This document shows, piece after piece, positions 27,967 to 36,870 of a stretch of 64,000 bases of DNA. The notes under the pieces are model-generated. The model did no database searches and had not been told where the DNA came from. It worked only from the letters and a program-made list of their open reading frames with translations. Origin of the DNA: Duganella guangzhouensis (GTDB lineage Bacteria; Pseudomonadota; Gammaproteobacteria; Burkholderiales; Burkholderiaceae_D); NCBI RefSeq assembly GCF_009674535.1, contig NZ_WKJK01000004.1:310001-374000 (forward strand), read 5' to 3'. The translations under genes were made by a program, and so were the position numbers. How positions within the stretch are numbered: position 1 is the stretch's first letter; each line of letters opens with the position of its first letter.

Positions 27967-28793
27967 ACAGGATCTCCAGGATTGGGATTGGTGGGATCGC
28001 CGGGGTCGCTGGGGTCGACGGGACCGCCCGGACTGTCATCGTCACCCGGCGTCGATGGTCCCGGCGTGCCGGGCGCGTTGGCGCCGGCCAGGTTGGCTTC
28101 AAAGAAGGACGACTGCATGCGCACGATGGCCTCGCTTTGTATGTAGATGCGGCGCCCGCCCAGCGCCGGGTTGTTGCACACCAGCCCGGCCGGCGCGACG
28201 CCGAGGCCGAACGGATCGCTCATACCTTTGCCCTCGCTGGACGGCGCGCCGCTGTTGAAGGCGGTCTGGATGATGCGGTCGATCACCGGCACGATCAGGC
28301 GGAAGCAATAGGTCACGCGCACATGCAGCAGGTTGGCGTCCTGCACCGATTGTTTGGAGTTGGTGCCGGCGCTGCTGGTGCGGTAGGCCAGCGTGTCGTT
28401 CGGCAGCTCCTTGCCGCTGGTGGCGTCCAGCCGGTCGCGGCCGAAGTCCTTGAAGGCGGCGCTGGTGGGATTGAGGATTTCGATGCTGGTCAGCGCAGCC
28501 GGGCCGGCGGTTTCGGCGGTGGCCTTGGCCATCGCGTCGGCAAAGCCGGTGGCCGAGGCTTCGCTGGCAAACAGCGGCGCCAGTCCTCGGCTCAGCGCCC
28601 GGCGCATTTCGCCAACGTCGCCGTTGTGCATGGCGCCGGCGCGCGCCGCCAGCAACGCGGCGTAGTTCAGCGTGGCGCGGCCCTGGTACATAAAGGCCAT
28701 CTGGATGATGCCGAACACCAGCATCACCAGCGCCGGGAAAATCACCAGGAATTCGGTGGCGGACTGGCCGCGCTGACGCTGCGCGCGGCTCAT
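27957..28793 (-). CDS. TadE/TadG-like minor pilin with acidic Pro/Gly tail
   Basis: A 278-residue protein with the TadE-type prepilin start (RGQSATEFLVIFPALVMLVF), one N-terminal membrane helix, and a periplasmic domain. It ends in about 40 residues rich in Pro, Gly and Asp that terminate in PVCI. TadE-like pseudopilins sit at the base or tip of Tad pili. It is coupled by ATGA to the DUF192 gene before it, and its 3' end overlaps the toxin start by 10 bp. The tail and the adjacent toxin make it a candidate adaptor, which is speculation. Confidence 0.82.
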   Translation of the reverse strand: MSRAQRQRGQSATEFLVIFPALVMLVFGIIQMAFMYQGRATLNYAALLAARAGAMHNGDVGEMRRALSRGLAPLFASEASATGFADAMAKATAETAGPAALTSIEILNPTSAAFKDFGRDRLDATSGKELPNDTLAYRTSSAGTNSKQSVQDANLLHVRVTYCFRLIVPVIDRIIQTAFNSGAPSSEGKGMSDPFGLGVAPAGLVCNNPALGGRRIYIQSEAIVRMQSSFFEANLAGANAPGTPGPSTPGDDDSPGGPVDPSDPGDPTNPNPGDPVCI

Positions 28794-29128
28794 GCCAGCG
28801 CTCCGATCGGCAGCGTGATGCCGGGTACGATGGCGCAGCGTGCCGCTTCGCCGGCCGCCAGTTCCAGCACGCAGTGGGCGCGCCAGTGGCCTCTGAAGCG
28901 CAGCGGCGGCACGGCGGACGCCACTTTCAGCACCAGGCCGTCGCGACGCAGGAACACCACGTCGATGGCGTACGCCATGCCGATGGTGTGGATCAGGTTG
29001 CAGGGGCGGATCAGCATGCCCTGCCCGGCTTGTAGTGGCGGCCGCGCCAGCAGGCCGCGCATGCGCGCCGGCGCGCTGGCGGCCACCATGACGTCGATGG
29101 CGTGGGTATCGAAACGGAGTGCGTGCAT
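28790..29128 (-). CDS. DUF192 family protein
   Basis: A 112-residue single-domain protein with the DUF192 pattern: MRGLLARPPLQAGQGMLI, then IHTIGMAYAIDVVFL and VLELAAGEA. No signal peptide is present, although many DUF192 proteins have one. Members of this family recur in tad loci, from general knowledge of such clusters; biochemical role unknown. It starts 9 bp after tadC and is coupled by ATGA to the TadE-like gene. Confidence 0.85.
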   Translation of the reverse strand: MHALRFDTHAIDVMVAASAPARMRGLLARPPLQAGQGMLIRPCNLIHTIGMAYAIDVVFLRRDGLVLKVASAVPPLRFRGHWRAHCVLELAAGEAARCAIVPGITLPIGALA

Positions 29129-29137
29129 GGCGGCGGC

Positions 29138-30025
29138 CTAGAATTTGACGCCCGACTGCATGAACTTCATCGCAATCGGGAACATCAGTACCAGAAAGGT
29201 GACCGGGAAGATGAAGGCCACCAACGGGAAGATCAGCTTGACCGGCGCTTCCATCGCCAGCTTTTCGGCGGTCTGGAAGCGTTCGACGCGGCGCTGTTCG
29301 GCCTGGGCGCGGAAGGTCGGGCCCAGGCTGGCGCCCATGCGCTCGGCCTGGATCACCGCGCTGACAAAGCTGGACACTTGCGGGATGCGCAGCCGTTCCT
29401 CCATGCGACGCAGCGCCTCGGCGCGGGTCAGGCCGGCGCGCAGGTCGCGCAGCACAAAGGCGAATTCATTCTTCAGCGGTCCGGCCGGCCCCTTGGCCAC
29501 GGCCTGGGTGATCGCGCCCGCCATGTTCAGCCCGGCCTCGACCGACATGGTGAGGAAGTCCAGATAGGTTGGCAGCGCTTTGACGATCAGCTTCTGTCGC
29601 TTCTTCAGCGCTTCTTTCAGCCACATGCGCGGATACAGATAGCCCAGCGCCGCCACGCCGAACAGCACGCTCCAGCTGAACAGCTTGGCGGCCGACAGCA
29701 CCACCGCCGTCATCAGCGCGAAGCCGAGCAGGCTGACCACGCACAGCGCGATGAACTGGGTCGCGCTCATCAGATACAGCAGGCCGGACAGGCGTAGCGC
29801 CTCGGCCGGACCGGACAGCAGCGCGCGCGGGATGTAGCGGCACAGGTGGTAGTCGAGCAGCCGGATCAGCGGCCAGATCAGCCGCAGCACGCGCGGCAGC
29901 GGGTCGAGGTATTCGCGGTCCTCGTCCGGTACCTCGTTTTTCAGGCGCACCGCGCCGTAGACCACGGCGGCGGCAAACAGCACGAAGGCCAGGCCAACCA
30001 ACAGGGCGATCAGGATCAGTTCCAT
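29138..30025 (-). CDS. tadC: Tad pilus inner-membrane platform protein TadC
   Basis: A 295-residue protein of the T2SSF (GspF-like) family. It has an N-terminal membrane helix, a cytoplasmic basic region (LPRVLRLIWP), two helices around residues 85-135, the conserved F domain (LPTYLDFLTMSVEAGLNMAGAI, FRAQAEQRR, EAPVKLIFPLVAFIFP) and a C-terminal helix. TadB and TadC together form the platform that couples the ATPase to pilin assembly. It follows tadB by 4 bp. Confidence 0.92.
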   Translation of the reverse strand: MELILIALLVGLAFVLFAAAVVYGAVRLKNEVPDEDREYLDPLPRVLRLIWPLIRLLDYHLCRYIPRALLSGPAEALRLSGLLYLMSATQFIALCVVSLLGFALMTAVVLSAAKLFSWSVLFGVAALGYLYPRMWLKEALKKRQKLIVKALPTYLDFLTMSVEAGLNMAGAITQAVAKGPAGPLKNEFAFVLRDLRAGLTRAEALRRMEERLRIPQVSSFVSAVIQAERMGASLGPTFRAQAEQRRVERFQTAEKLAMEAPVKLIFPLVAFIFPVTFLVLMFPIAMKFMQSGVKF

Positions 30026-30029
30026 GGCG

Positions 30030-30881
30030 TCACACGTCGATTGAAGTGATTTTGCGGATGAAGTGGTAGCCGACCCCCACCGTACAGACGATCACGCCCA
30101 TGGTGGCCCAGCCGTACCAGGCATGGAACAGCGGCGCCATCGCCTCCGGTTCCATCATGTTGAGAACGACGATCAGCAGCAGCGGCAGCGCGCTCATCAC
30201 CAGGCCCTGCATCTTGCCCTGCGCGGTCAGGCTGCGGATCTTGCCTTCCATTTGCAGCTTGGCGCGGATGGTTTTGGCTAGCGATTCCAACGTTTCGGCC
30301 AGGTTGGCGCCGACTTCGCGCGACAGCGCCATGCCGGCTGTCACCAGGCATAAGTCCTGCAGCGGCACGCGCTGTTCCAGCGCTTCCAGCGCCACCTGGA
30401 AATCGACGCCGAGGCGCAGCTCGCGCTGCAGCAGTTCAAATTCCTGCGAGATCGGCGGTTTGGCCTCGGTGGCGACCGCGTCCAGCGCCATGGTCAGGCT
30501 GGCGCCGGCGCGCAGCGAACCGCCCATCATCATCAGTGCGTCCGGCAGCTGTTGCTCGAACTGGCGCAGGCGGCGCTGGGCGATGTGGCGCACCACGTAG
30601 CGCGGCGCCACGAAGGCCGCCACCACGCACAGCGCCACCAGCACCAGATTGCCGGTGGCGAGCCAGGCCAGCACCGGCAGCGCGATCAGCACCGCGACAT
30701 TGATCGCCAGCAGGCGGTTGGCGTCGGTGAAGATGAACATGCCTTCGAGGTCGCTCATGGCGGCGGCGGCGGTTTGCTGCTGGCGACGCGAGAACCAGCG
30801 GCTGCCGACGTACAGCACCAGCCACAGCACCAACAGCACGGCGGCGAACACCGCCCCAACCAGAATCAGCGGATTATTCAT
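30030..30881 (-). CDS. tadB: Tad pilus inner-membrane platform protein TadB
   Basis: A 283-residue T2SSF-family protein with an N-terminal helix (NNPLILVGAVFAAVLLVLWL), a second helix pair near residues 60-95, the F-domain core (QLPDALMMMGGSLRAGASL, TAGMALSREVGANLAETLE) and C-terminal helices. The ATG at 30881 shares one base with the tadA stop (TGATG). The open frame upstream of this start is antisense or overlapping and was not used. Confidence 0.92.
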   Translation of the reverse strand: MNNPLILVGAVFAAVLLVLWLVLYVGSRWFSRRQQQTAAAAMSDLEGMFIFTDANRLLAINVAVLIALPVLAWLATGNLVLVALCVVAAFVAPRYVVRHIAQRRLRQFEQQLPDALMMMGGSLRAGASLTMALDAVATEAKPPISQEFELLQRELRLGVDFQVALEALEQRVPLQDLCLVTAGMALSREVGANLAETLESLAKTIRAKLQMEGKIRSLTAQGKMQGLVMSALPLLLIVVLNMMEPEAMAPLFHAWYGWATMGVIVCTVGVGYHFIRKITSIDV

Positions 30882-32584
30882 CACTGCACCCGTTTGATTT
30901 GCGCCGTGCGCGAGAAGATCGACACATCGACCGGCATGCCGCGCTGAATCAGTTGCTGGTAGAAGTCCGGAATATGGCCGGTCGGCAGGAAGTGGCCACG
31001 CACCTTGCCGTTGTTGTCGAAGCCGTCCTGCTCGAAGCGGAAAATGTCCTGCAGCTGGATCAGGCTGCCTTCGATGCCGGTCAGCTCGCTGATGTAGGTG
31101 ACTTTGCGGGTGCCGCAGGAAAAGCGGGTCTGCTGCACGATCAGGTTGACCGCCGAAGCCACTTGTTCGCGAATCGCCTGCATTGGAATTTCCAGTCCGC
31201 TCATCAGCGTCATCACCTCCAGCCGCGACAGGCAGTCGCGCGGGCTGTTGGCGTGGGCGGTGGTCAGCGAACCATCGTGGCCGGTATTCATGGCTTGTAG
31301 CATGTCCAGCGCCTCGCCGCCACGGCACTCGCCGACGATGATGCGGTCTGGCCGCATCCGCAAGCAGTTCTTGACCAGGTCGCGGATGGTGACGGCGCCA
31401 CGGCCCTCGATATTCGGCGGCCGCGCTTCCAACGACACCAGGTTGGGCTGGTTCAGCTGCAGCTCGGCCGCATCCTCGACGGTGACGATGCGCTCGTTGT
31501 CGGGGATGAAGTTGGACAGCACGTTGAGCAAGGTGGTCTTGCCCGAGCCGGTGCCGCCGGACACCACGATGTTGGCGCGCAACCGCACCGCCACCCGCAG
31601 GAATTCCACCATCTCCTTGTTGATGGCACCAAAGCCCATCAAGTCGACCTCGGTCAGCTTTTTGCGCGAGAATTTACGGATGGTGATGCTCGGCCCCTTG
31701 ATCGCCAGCGGCGGGATGATGGCGTTGACGCGCGAACCATCCTTGAGGCGGGCGTCGACCATCGGCGAGCTTTCATCGATGCGGCGACCCAGCGGCGAGA
31801 CGATGCGCTCGATCGCCGCCAGCACCGCCGCGTCATTGGAAAACGAAATGTCCGAGCGCGCCAGCATGCCCTGGCGTTCGATGAAGATGTCGTTGTGGCG
31901 GTTGACCATGATTTCGCTGACCTGCTCGTCCGCCAGCAGCGATTCCAGCGGGCCGAGGCCGACCACCTCGTTCAGCACCACGTCGCGCAGCTGCTCGCGC
32001 ATGGGCCGCATGGCGGCGAAGCTGCCGTCGGTGTCGATCAGCTCGTCGATCAGCTTGTGCACCGACGAGCGCAGTTCGGCGTCGGCCATGCGCGAGACGT
32101 TGACGCGGCGCAGGTCCATGGCGGCGATCAGCTTGCGGTGCAGCGCGGCGCGGATCGCCATGCCCTCCTCGCCTTCAAGCGGATTGTTGCTGCCGCGCGG
32201 CGCCTCGGCGGCCGCTTGGGCCGCCACCGGCATCGCTGCCGTGGCCGCGCCGGCGGCCGATTTACGTTCGCGCTCCAGCAGGTCCCAGGCTTCCTGAGTC
32301 GGATGGGCGCGCACCCAGTAGTCGCCTAGCTCGATGCTGTCGTTGCTGGCCAGCGGGCCGTATTCGTTGACGTCCTTGCCATTGACGCGCACCGGCGCCA
32401 TGCCGCCGCCGTCCTTGATGAACAGCCCCTCTTCGCGGAACGAGAATTCCAGCTGGCGGCGGCCGATGCGCCAGCCGGTCAGCTGCACCAGACTGCCCTC
32501 GTCCTTGCCGACGTAGCAGTGCGGCTCGGTGCTGGTGGCTTCGCCAAACAGCTGGTGTCGGCGGAATACCTGGATTCGTATCAT
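30881..32584 (-). CDS. tadA: Tad pilus assembly ATPase TadA/CpaF with N-terminal FHA-like domain
   Basis: A 567-residue secretion ATPase. Residues 1-100 look like a degenerate FHA domain (VRVNGKDVNEYGPLASNDSIELGD). Residues 160-540 form the TadA/VirB11-like ATPase with Walker A GGTGSGKTTLLN near residue 345, the Asp box ERIVTVEDAAELQL, Walker B RIIVGECRGGEALDML and the His box TGHDGSLTTAHANSP. It powers Flp pilin polymerisation. The ATG overlaps the secretin stop as ATGA. The FHA-like head may replace part of the missing TadZ function. Confidence 0.93.
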   Translation of the reverse strand: MIRIQVFRRHQLFGEATSTEPHCYVGKDEGSLVQLTGWRIGRRQLEFSFREEGLFIKDGGGMAPVRVNGKDVNEYGPLASNDSIELGDYWVRAHPTQEAWDLLERERKSAAGAATAAMPVAAQAAAEAPRGSNNPLEGEEGMAIRAALHRKLIAAMDLRRVNVSRMADAELRSSVHKLIDELIDTDGSFAAMRPMREQLRDVVLNEVVGLGPLESLLADEQVSEIMVNRHNDIFIERQGMLARSDISFSNDAAVLAAIERIVSPLGRRIDESSPMVDARLKDGSRVNAIIPPLAIKGPSITIRKFSRKKLTEVDLMGFGAINKEMVEFLRVAVRLRANIVVSGGTGSGKTTLLNVLSNFIPDNERIVTVEDAAELQLNQPNLVSLEARPPNIEGRGAVTIRDLVKNCLRMRPDRIIVGECRGGEALDMLQAMNTGHDGSLTTAHANSPRDCLSRLEVMTLMSGLEIPMQAIREQVASAVNLIVQQTRFSCGTRKVTYISELTGIEGSLIQLQDIFRFEQDGFDNNGKVRGHFLPTGHIPDFYQQLIQRGMPVDVSIFSRTAQIKRVQ

Positions 32585-34056
32585 GGCTGCTCCCGTTCAT
32601 GGACCGGCGGCGCTGGCTGGTCCGGGGTCGGGAACGGCAGCGTGTTACGTTGCCGTTCCTCGACCTTGTCTTCGAAGATGCGCTTGTTTTCCACGCCGCG
32701 CTGGCGCAGCTGCTCGGCCAGACCGTCGCCGGGTTTGATGATTTCCGGTTCCAGCAGCACGATCAGCTCGGTGCGGTTGTTGCGGAAATCATCGGAGCGG
32801 AACAAGCGGCCGAGAATCGGAATCCGGCTCAGCGCCGGCACGCGGTCGATCGCGGTCGACATCTCGCTGTTGACCAAGCCGGACAGCGCGATCATCTCGC
32901 CCTGCTTGAGGCTGATTTCGGTGGCGGTGCTACGGGTCAGGAAGCCGGGGATGCCGGACACGGTGACGGCCGGGTCGATCTGCGACATTTCGGTGGAGAT
33001 CTTGGCGGTCACCACGTTGTTGGCGTCGATTACCGGTTCGATCGACAGAATCACGCCATACGGCTTGAACTCCACGGTGGTGGTGCCGAAGCCGTTGGCG
33101 AGCGGAATCGGCACCTCGCCGCCCACTTGCAGCCGCGCCTTGCCGCCGCTCTTGGCGGTCAGCTCGGGCGAGGACAGCAGCCGCACGTCGCCATCGGAAA
33201 TGCCGAGGTTGAGGCGCGAGGTGATGGTGGTGGCCAGGCCGAAGAACAGGCCGCTGCGGGTGGTGCCGCGCTGCACGAAGATCGGGTTGGTGGCATCAAG
33301 CAGGTTGTCGCCGCTCTGGATCTGGCGTGTGCCGTCATATATGCCCTTGGCGCTGGCGACGCCGGTATAGCCGAAGGTGGGGCCGTTGGCGGTCTTGTCC
33401 CAGTTGATGCCGATCTGCTCCAGCAGCGAGCGTTTGACCTCGACAAAATGCAGGCGGAACAGCACCGACTGGGTGTAGGCGCTGCCGGGGTCTTCGCGCA
33501 CGTTGAGGATCAGGTTGGGCGTGCCCTGCAGCGCCGCCGCCAGCCGCTTCAGCGCATCCTTGTGGGCGACGCCGCCCAACACCAGCTCCGGCCCCAGTTG
33601 CTCGACGGTGACGCCGTCCATGCCCTGGGTCAGCTTGGCCACCTTGGCTTTCAGTTCTTCCATGCCTTTCGGCACCACCTGCACGCGGTAGGAATACACG
33701 GTGGTCGGCGTCCACACCAGCAAGCTGGTGGCGCCGACCTGCTCCGCGATCAGCAGCAGGTTCTGGTCGACCGTGGTGGTGCTGAGCAGGTTGCCGGCAC
33801 CCAGTGCCAGACGCACGATCTTGCCTTCGATCGGCAGCATCTGGATTTCACCGACGGTGATGGTCAGTGGCTGGGTCGGCAGGTATTGCAGGCCGGGTTT
33901 GGATTTGAGCGCGGCTGGCACCAGCGCCGGCCGCGCGGCGGTGCCGGCCACCGAGGCCAGCGCGCGCTGGCGGGTGTCTTCCGGAATGCCGTCGGCGTGG
34001 GCGGCGGCGTGCAGGGCGGCCAGCAGGATCAGCAAAATAGTGCGATGAGCAAGCAA
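32581..34056 (-). CDS. rcpA: Tad outer-membrane secretin RcpA/CpaC
   Basis: A 491-residue secretin with a signal peptide (TILLILLAALHAAAHA), a BON-like/pilus N domain (LTITVGEIQMLPIEGKIVRLALG), and the C-terminal secretin domain (VEVKRSLLEQIGINWD, LQVGGEVPIP, SIPGFLTRSTATEISLKQGE-like core, IPILGRLFRSDDF). It forms the outer-membrane pore of the Tad machine. The start is a TTG at 34056 with ACGGAG six bases before it; no better start was found. It ends in ATGA overlap with tadA. Confidence 0.9.
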   Translation of the reverse strand: MLAHRTILLILLAALHAAAHADGIPEDTRQRALASVAGTAARPALVPAALKSKPGLQYLPTQPLTITVGEIQMLPIEGKIVRLALGAGNLLSTTTVDQNLLLIAEQVGATSLLVWTPTTVYSYRVQVVPKGMEELKAKVAKLTQGMDGVTVEQLGPELVLGGVAHKDALKRLAAALQGTPNLILNVREDPGSAYTQSVLFRLHFVEVKRSLLEQIGINWDKTANGPTFGYTGVASAKGIYDGTRQIQSGDNLLDATNPIFVQRGTTRSGLFFGLATTITSRLNLGISDGDVRLLSSPELTAKSGGKARLQVGGEVPIPLANGFGTTTVEFKPYGVILSIEPVIDANNVVTAKISTEMSQIDPAVTVSGIPGFLTRSTATEISLKQGEMIALSGLVNSEMSTAIDRVPALSRIPILGRLFRSDDFRNNRTELIVLLEPEIIKPGDGLAEQLRQRGVENKRIFEDKVEERQRNTLPFPTPDQPAPPVHEREQP

Positions 34057-34077
34057 CGTGTACTCCGTGCGGTCAGG

Positions 34078-35169
34078 TTAAGGGGAGCCCTTGGCGCTGG
34101 CACGCAGCGCCGGGATGGGCAGGTTGGCCGGGCTTGCTGCGGCCGGATCGGTTGGCGCGGCGGACGGCGCCGGTGCGCCGGGCATGGCCGGCAGCGGCGA
34201 CAGTGCTTGTTGCGCCGCCGCCATCAGCGCCTGCTGCGATGGCGGCACCGTCAGTTGCGTCACCATGTTGCCGCGACTGCCGCCGACGATGAATTCAATG
34301 CTGCCGTCGCGGCCGCGCTCGGCGGCCGGCATCAGGTCGCCGGCGCGCAACGGCCGCAGCGCCAGTGGCGTGTGGTCCTGTTTGCCGCGCAGGACCACGC
34401 GGAAGCTGCCCATGCGCTGGCCCACCATCAGCTTGGCCGCCTCGGCCGGTTTGACCAGCAGCGTGATCGAATCGAAGTTCTTTTCGCTGGCGCCCTCCAC
34501 CTCACCCGGCCGCACCATCTTGTTTGCCTGGTCTTCCGGCGTGTGCGCCACGTCCTGGAATTCCTTGCCGGTGGCCAGCACCACCATGTCCTGCATGAAC
34601 AGCGTGGCTTGTTCCAGCGCCTTGTCGTCGGTGGGCGCGCCGTTCAGGCGCTGCGGTTTGGGCGCGCGCGAAATCAGGAAGATGTCGACGTGGTGATTTG
34701 GCCGCAGCGTTTGCGCGATCGAGTTCAGGTTGTCTATGTCGATGGTCATGGCGCGGCTGCCGGGCGGCACCACGGTGGCGACGTCGGCCACGTCCGGCTG
34801 TTGCAGGTCGGTCAGCCGTACCGGGCGGCCGCGCAGTACCGGCCGCGCCAGCTTCATGCCTTCCATCGAGGGAAAGTCGTCGGCCAGGATGCTGTCTGGA
34901 TACACCAGGTCGGCTTCCACCGGGCGAGCGACGAAGTTGTTGGTGTTGAAGATGGTGTTGACCTTGGCGTCGGTCTTGGGCACCACCACCCGCACCATCG
35001 GGGTTTCCTTGCGCTGCGAGCGCGCGGCCAGTTCATCCTTGATGCTGGCTTCGCGCTTTTGCAGGTAGATGTAGGCCAGCGCGGCCACACCGGCTGCCAG
35101 CGCGGTGGCGATCAGCAGCAAGGTCAGCGGGTTGGTGATGCGGGACAGGATTTTTGAAGGGTTAGCCAT
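34078..35169 (-). CDS. cpaB: Flp pilus assembly protein CpaB/RcpC
   Basis: A 363-residue periplasmic protein anchored by one N-terminal helix (LTLLLIATALAAGVAALAYI). It has the SAF/CpaB domain (FVARPVEADLVYPDSILAD, GRPVRLTDLQQPD, VPPGSRAMTIDIDNLN) and the C-terminal RcpC-like part (LRPNHHVDIFLISR, MVVLATGKEF). It is thought to connect the secretin and the inner-membrane complex. It starts 3 bp after the small pilin-like gene. The last 70 residues are Ala/Pro-rich. Confidence 0.9.
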   Translation of the reverse strand: MANPSKILSRITNPLTLLLIATALAAGVAALAYIYLQKREASIKDELAARSQRKETPMVRVVVPKTDAKVNTIFNTNNFVARPVEADLVYPDSILADDFPSMEGMKLARPVLRGRPVRLTDLQQPDVADVATVVPPGSRAMTIDIDNLNSIAQTLRPNHHVDIFLISRAPKPQRLNGAPTDDKALEQATLFMQDMVVLATGKEFQDVAHTPEDQANKMVRPGEVEGASEKNFDSITLLVKPAEAAKLMVGQRMGSFRVVLRGKQDHTPLALRPLRAGDLMPAAERGRDGSIEFIVGGSRGNMVTQLTVPPSQQALMAAAQQALSPLPAMPGAPAPSAAPTDPAAASPANLPIPALRASAKGSP

Positions 35170-35172
35170 GGC

Positions 35173-35349
35173 TCAGACACTGTAAGAAATCACGTAGGAA
35201 AAAGCGGTCCAGGCGCTTTTCAGCGCGTCGACCAGCGCCTGTACCGGCGACGGGTCCATGCTGCTCAGGATCAGGCCGACCACCACGAACAGCAGCACCA
35301 CGGTGTACTCGGTCATGGCCTGGCCGCGAGGGAGGCGACTGCGTTTCAT
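35173..35349 (-). CDS. Small Flp-like pilin (58 aa)
   Basis: A short gene. The translation begins MKRSRLPRGQAMTEYTVVLL and continues as one hydrophobic helix, then a short amphipathic end (PVQALVDALKSAWTAFSYVI). The GQAMTEY cleavage-type motif and length match type IVb (Flp) pilins or small pseudopilins. Its ATG overlaps the stop of the upstream gene (ATGA at 35346-35349), and cpaB follows 3 bp later, which strongly supports a real gene. It may be a minor pilin beside the major Flp encoded at 39328-39585. Confidence 0.82.
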   Translation of the reverse strand: MKRSRLPRGQAMTEYTVVLLFVVVGLILSSMDPSPVQALVDALKSAWTAFSYVISYSV

Positions 35350-36056
35350 AACGCCTCCGCCACAGTCATGACGATCTGCGTGCCGCGCTCCGGCCAGGCG
35401 ACGATTTCGACTTGCTGGCGGTCGCGCTGGGCGGTGACGAACAGCGTGCTGATGCCGTTTCTGCGGTCGGTGACCTGATGCGAGCGGGTGGCGCTCCAGT
35501 TGGCCTGGGCCAGCTGTTCCATGAAGTACTGCGACAGCTGCGCCAGCGACAGGCTGGAGTGCGCCGCCACCACCACGCCCTGGCGGCCATCATCGTTGCT
35601 GGCCACGCTGGAATCGACCTTGGTGCCGGGCGGCAGCGCCACGCCCATCGACGCGGCGGTCGGTGCCGATGGCGCCGGCTTGCTGCGCGCCAGATAGCCG
35701 AAGCTGCCATCGCGCTTGGTCAGCTGCAGCGTCAGCAGACAGTTGTTGCCCTGCACCGCCAGCACTTGCCAGCCGACCGTGCTGCTGCGGCGCGGCTCCA
35801 GGCCGGCGGCTTTCCATGCCTGTTCGGTGCGGCCGAGGATGGTTTCAACGTCTTCCTTGCCGCTGACCTGGCTGATGTCCATCGCCAGTCCGCTGGTGAC
35901 CACGCCGTTGCTGACCGGCGTGGCGGCCAGACCGGCCGGGACGCTGGTGGGACAGGCCGACGCGGCCAGCGCCGCTTGCATGGCGCAGCCGCAGCACAGG
36001 GCGGCCAGCAGGCGTAACGGGCGTAGCAAGGTGGCGATGGGCATGGCGGTCTCCAT
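35346..36056 (-). CDS. Exported protein of unknown function in the tad operon
   Basis: A 236-residue protein with a signal peptide (RPLRLLAALCCGCAMQAALA) and two Cys in the mature N-terminal half. It has a domain with KEDVETILGRTEQAWKAAGL and a later segment LSLAQLSQYFMEQLAQANWS, QQVEIVAWPERGTQIVMTV. No family recognised. It starts immediately after the upstream stop and overlaps the small pilin gene. Periplasmic assistance to pilus assembly is inferred from position only. ATG at 36056; an in-frame ATG four codons on is possible. Confidence 0.72.
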   Translation of the reverse strand: METAMPIATLLRPLRLLAALCCGCAMQAALAASACPTSVPAGLAATPVSNGVVTSGLAMDISQVSGKEDVETILGRTEQAWKAAGLEPRRSSTVGWQVLAVQGNNCLLTLQLTKRDGSFGYLARSKPAPSAPTAASMGVALPPGTKVDSSVASNDDGRQGVVVAAHSSLSLAQLSQYFMEQLAQANWSATRSHQVTDRRNGISTLFVTAQRDRQQVEIVAWPERGTQIVMTVAEAL

Positions 36057-36851
36057 TCAGCGTGGTTTGCTGGCGGCGCTGCCGCAGCTGTTGCCGATGC
36101 GGGTCCAGCGCGAAACGCCGACGTCCTTGAACTGCGGCGGCAGGCTGGCCTGGTTTTCCATCATCTGCGCGGTCTTGCGCATGGCGGCCGCCTCTTCCGG
36201 CGTCTTGGCATTGCGTTCCGCCTGGCGTGCGGCGGCGACGGCGGCGGCGATTTTCTGGTCCGCCTCGGCCTGTTGTTGCGGTAGCTTGGCCAACGCTTCG
36301 CGGGCCTTCTTGCGGTCGGCTTCGTTGGGCGCGCTGCGCGCCATCTGTTCCAGCATCGGCCGCAGCGACGTCAGATTGTTTTTGGCGCTGCCACCAGCGC
36401 CCCATTCCCCTTCATGGCGGTATTCCCATTGCTGATCGTCCAGCCGCGTGATGGTCAGCGTCATGCGGCCGGTCTGGCATTGCGCGGTATGGATCAGCTG
36501 GTTGCCGTTGACGCTGGTCGACAGCGTCTTGCAGGTGGCTGAGCCGAACGCCGGCGGCATCACCGGCGCGTTCAGATTGCGCACCGGCACGCAGGCGGTT
36601 TCCTGCCGGTCGGCGTATTGCTGGCGCACACTGGTGCCGTCGCCCGCGTTGCTGGTGACAGTGCGGATGTCGTTGCGATGCTCCTCGTGCGCGCCCATGC
36701 CGGAGGCGATATGGGTGGTGCTGCCATCCTTGTCGATGCGATACAGGCCGGGCGGCGGCAGGATGCGCAGCAGGTCGGCCTGCGACACCGATTCGGCGGC
36801 GCCGGCGCTGGCGCCCAGGCCCAGCGTGAAGATAAGGTAAAAATGACGCAC
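36057..36851 (-). CDS. Exported DUF3617-like protein in the tad operon
   Basis: A 264-residue protein. The GTG at 36851 has AAGGAAA six bases before it and gives MRHFYLIFTLGLGASAGAAE, a signal peptide; the longer ATG reading overlaps the upstream gene. The mature part has PPGLYRIDKDGSTTHIAS and paired Cys (TACVPVR, SATCKTL, TAQCQTGRM) in an arrangement like DUF3617. A charged helix follows (residues 170-230, Ala/Glu/Lys rich). The role in the pilus operon is unknown. Confidence 0.7.
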   Translation of the reverse strand: MRHFYLIFTLGLGASAGAAESVSQADLLRILPPPGLYRIDKDGSTTHIASGMGAHEEHRNDIRTVTSNAGDGTSVRQQYADRQETACVPVRNLNAPVMPPAFGSATCKTLSTSVNGNQLIHTAQCQTGRMTLTITRLDDQQWEYRHEGEWGAGGSAKNNLTSLRPMLEQMARSAPNEADRKKAREALAKLPQQQAEADQKIAAAVAAARQAERNAKTPEEAAAMRKTAQMMENQASLPPQFKDVGVSRWTRIGNSCGSAASKPR

Positions 36852-36870
36852 TTGATTTCCTTTTCTGAGT

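Noticed and set aside
30882..31328. Possible longer tadB gene from an upstream start
   Set aside because: The extension lies in another frame of tadA; the TGATG junction at 30881 gives a normal TadB start.
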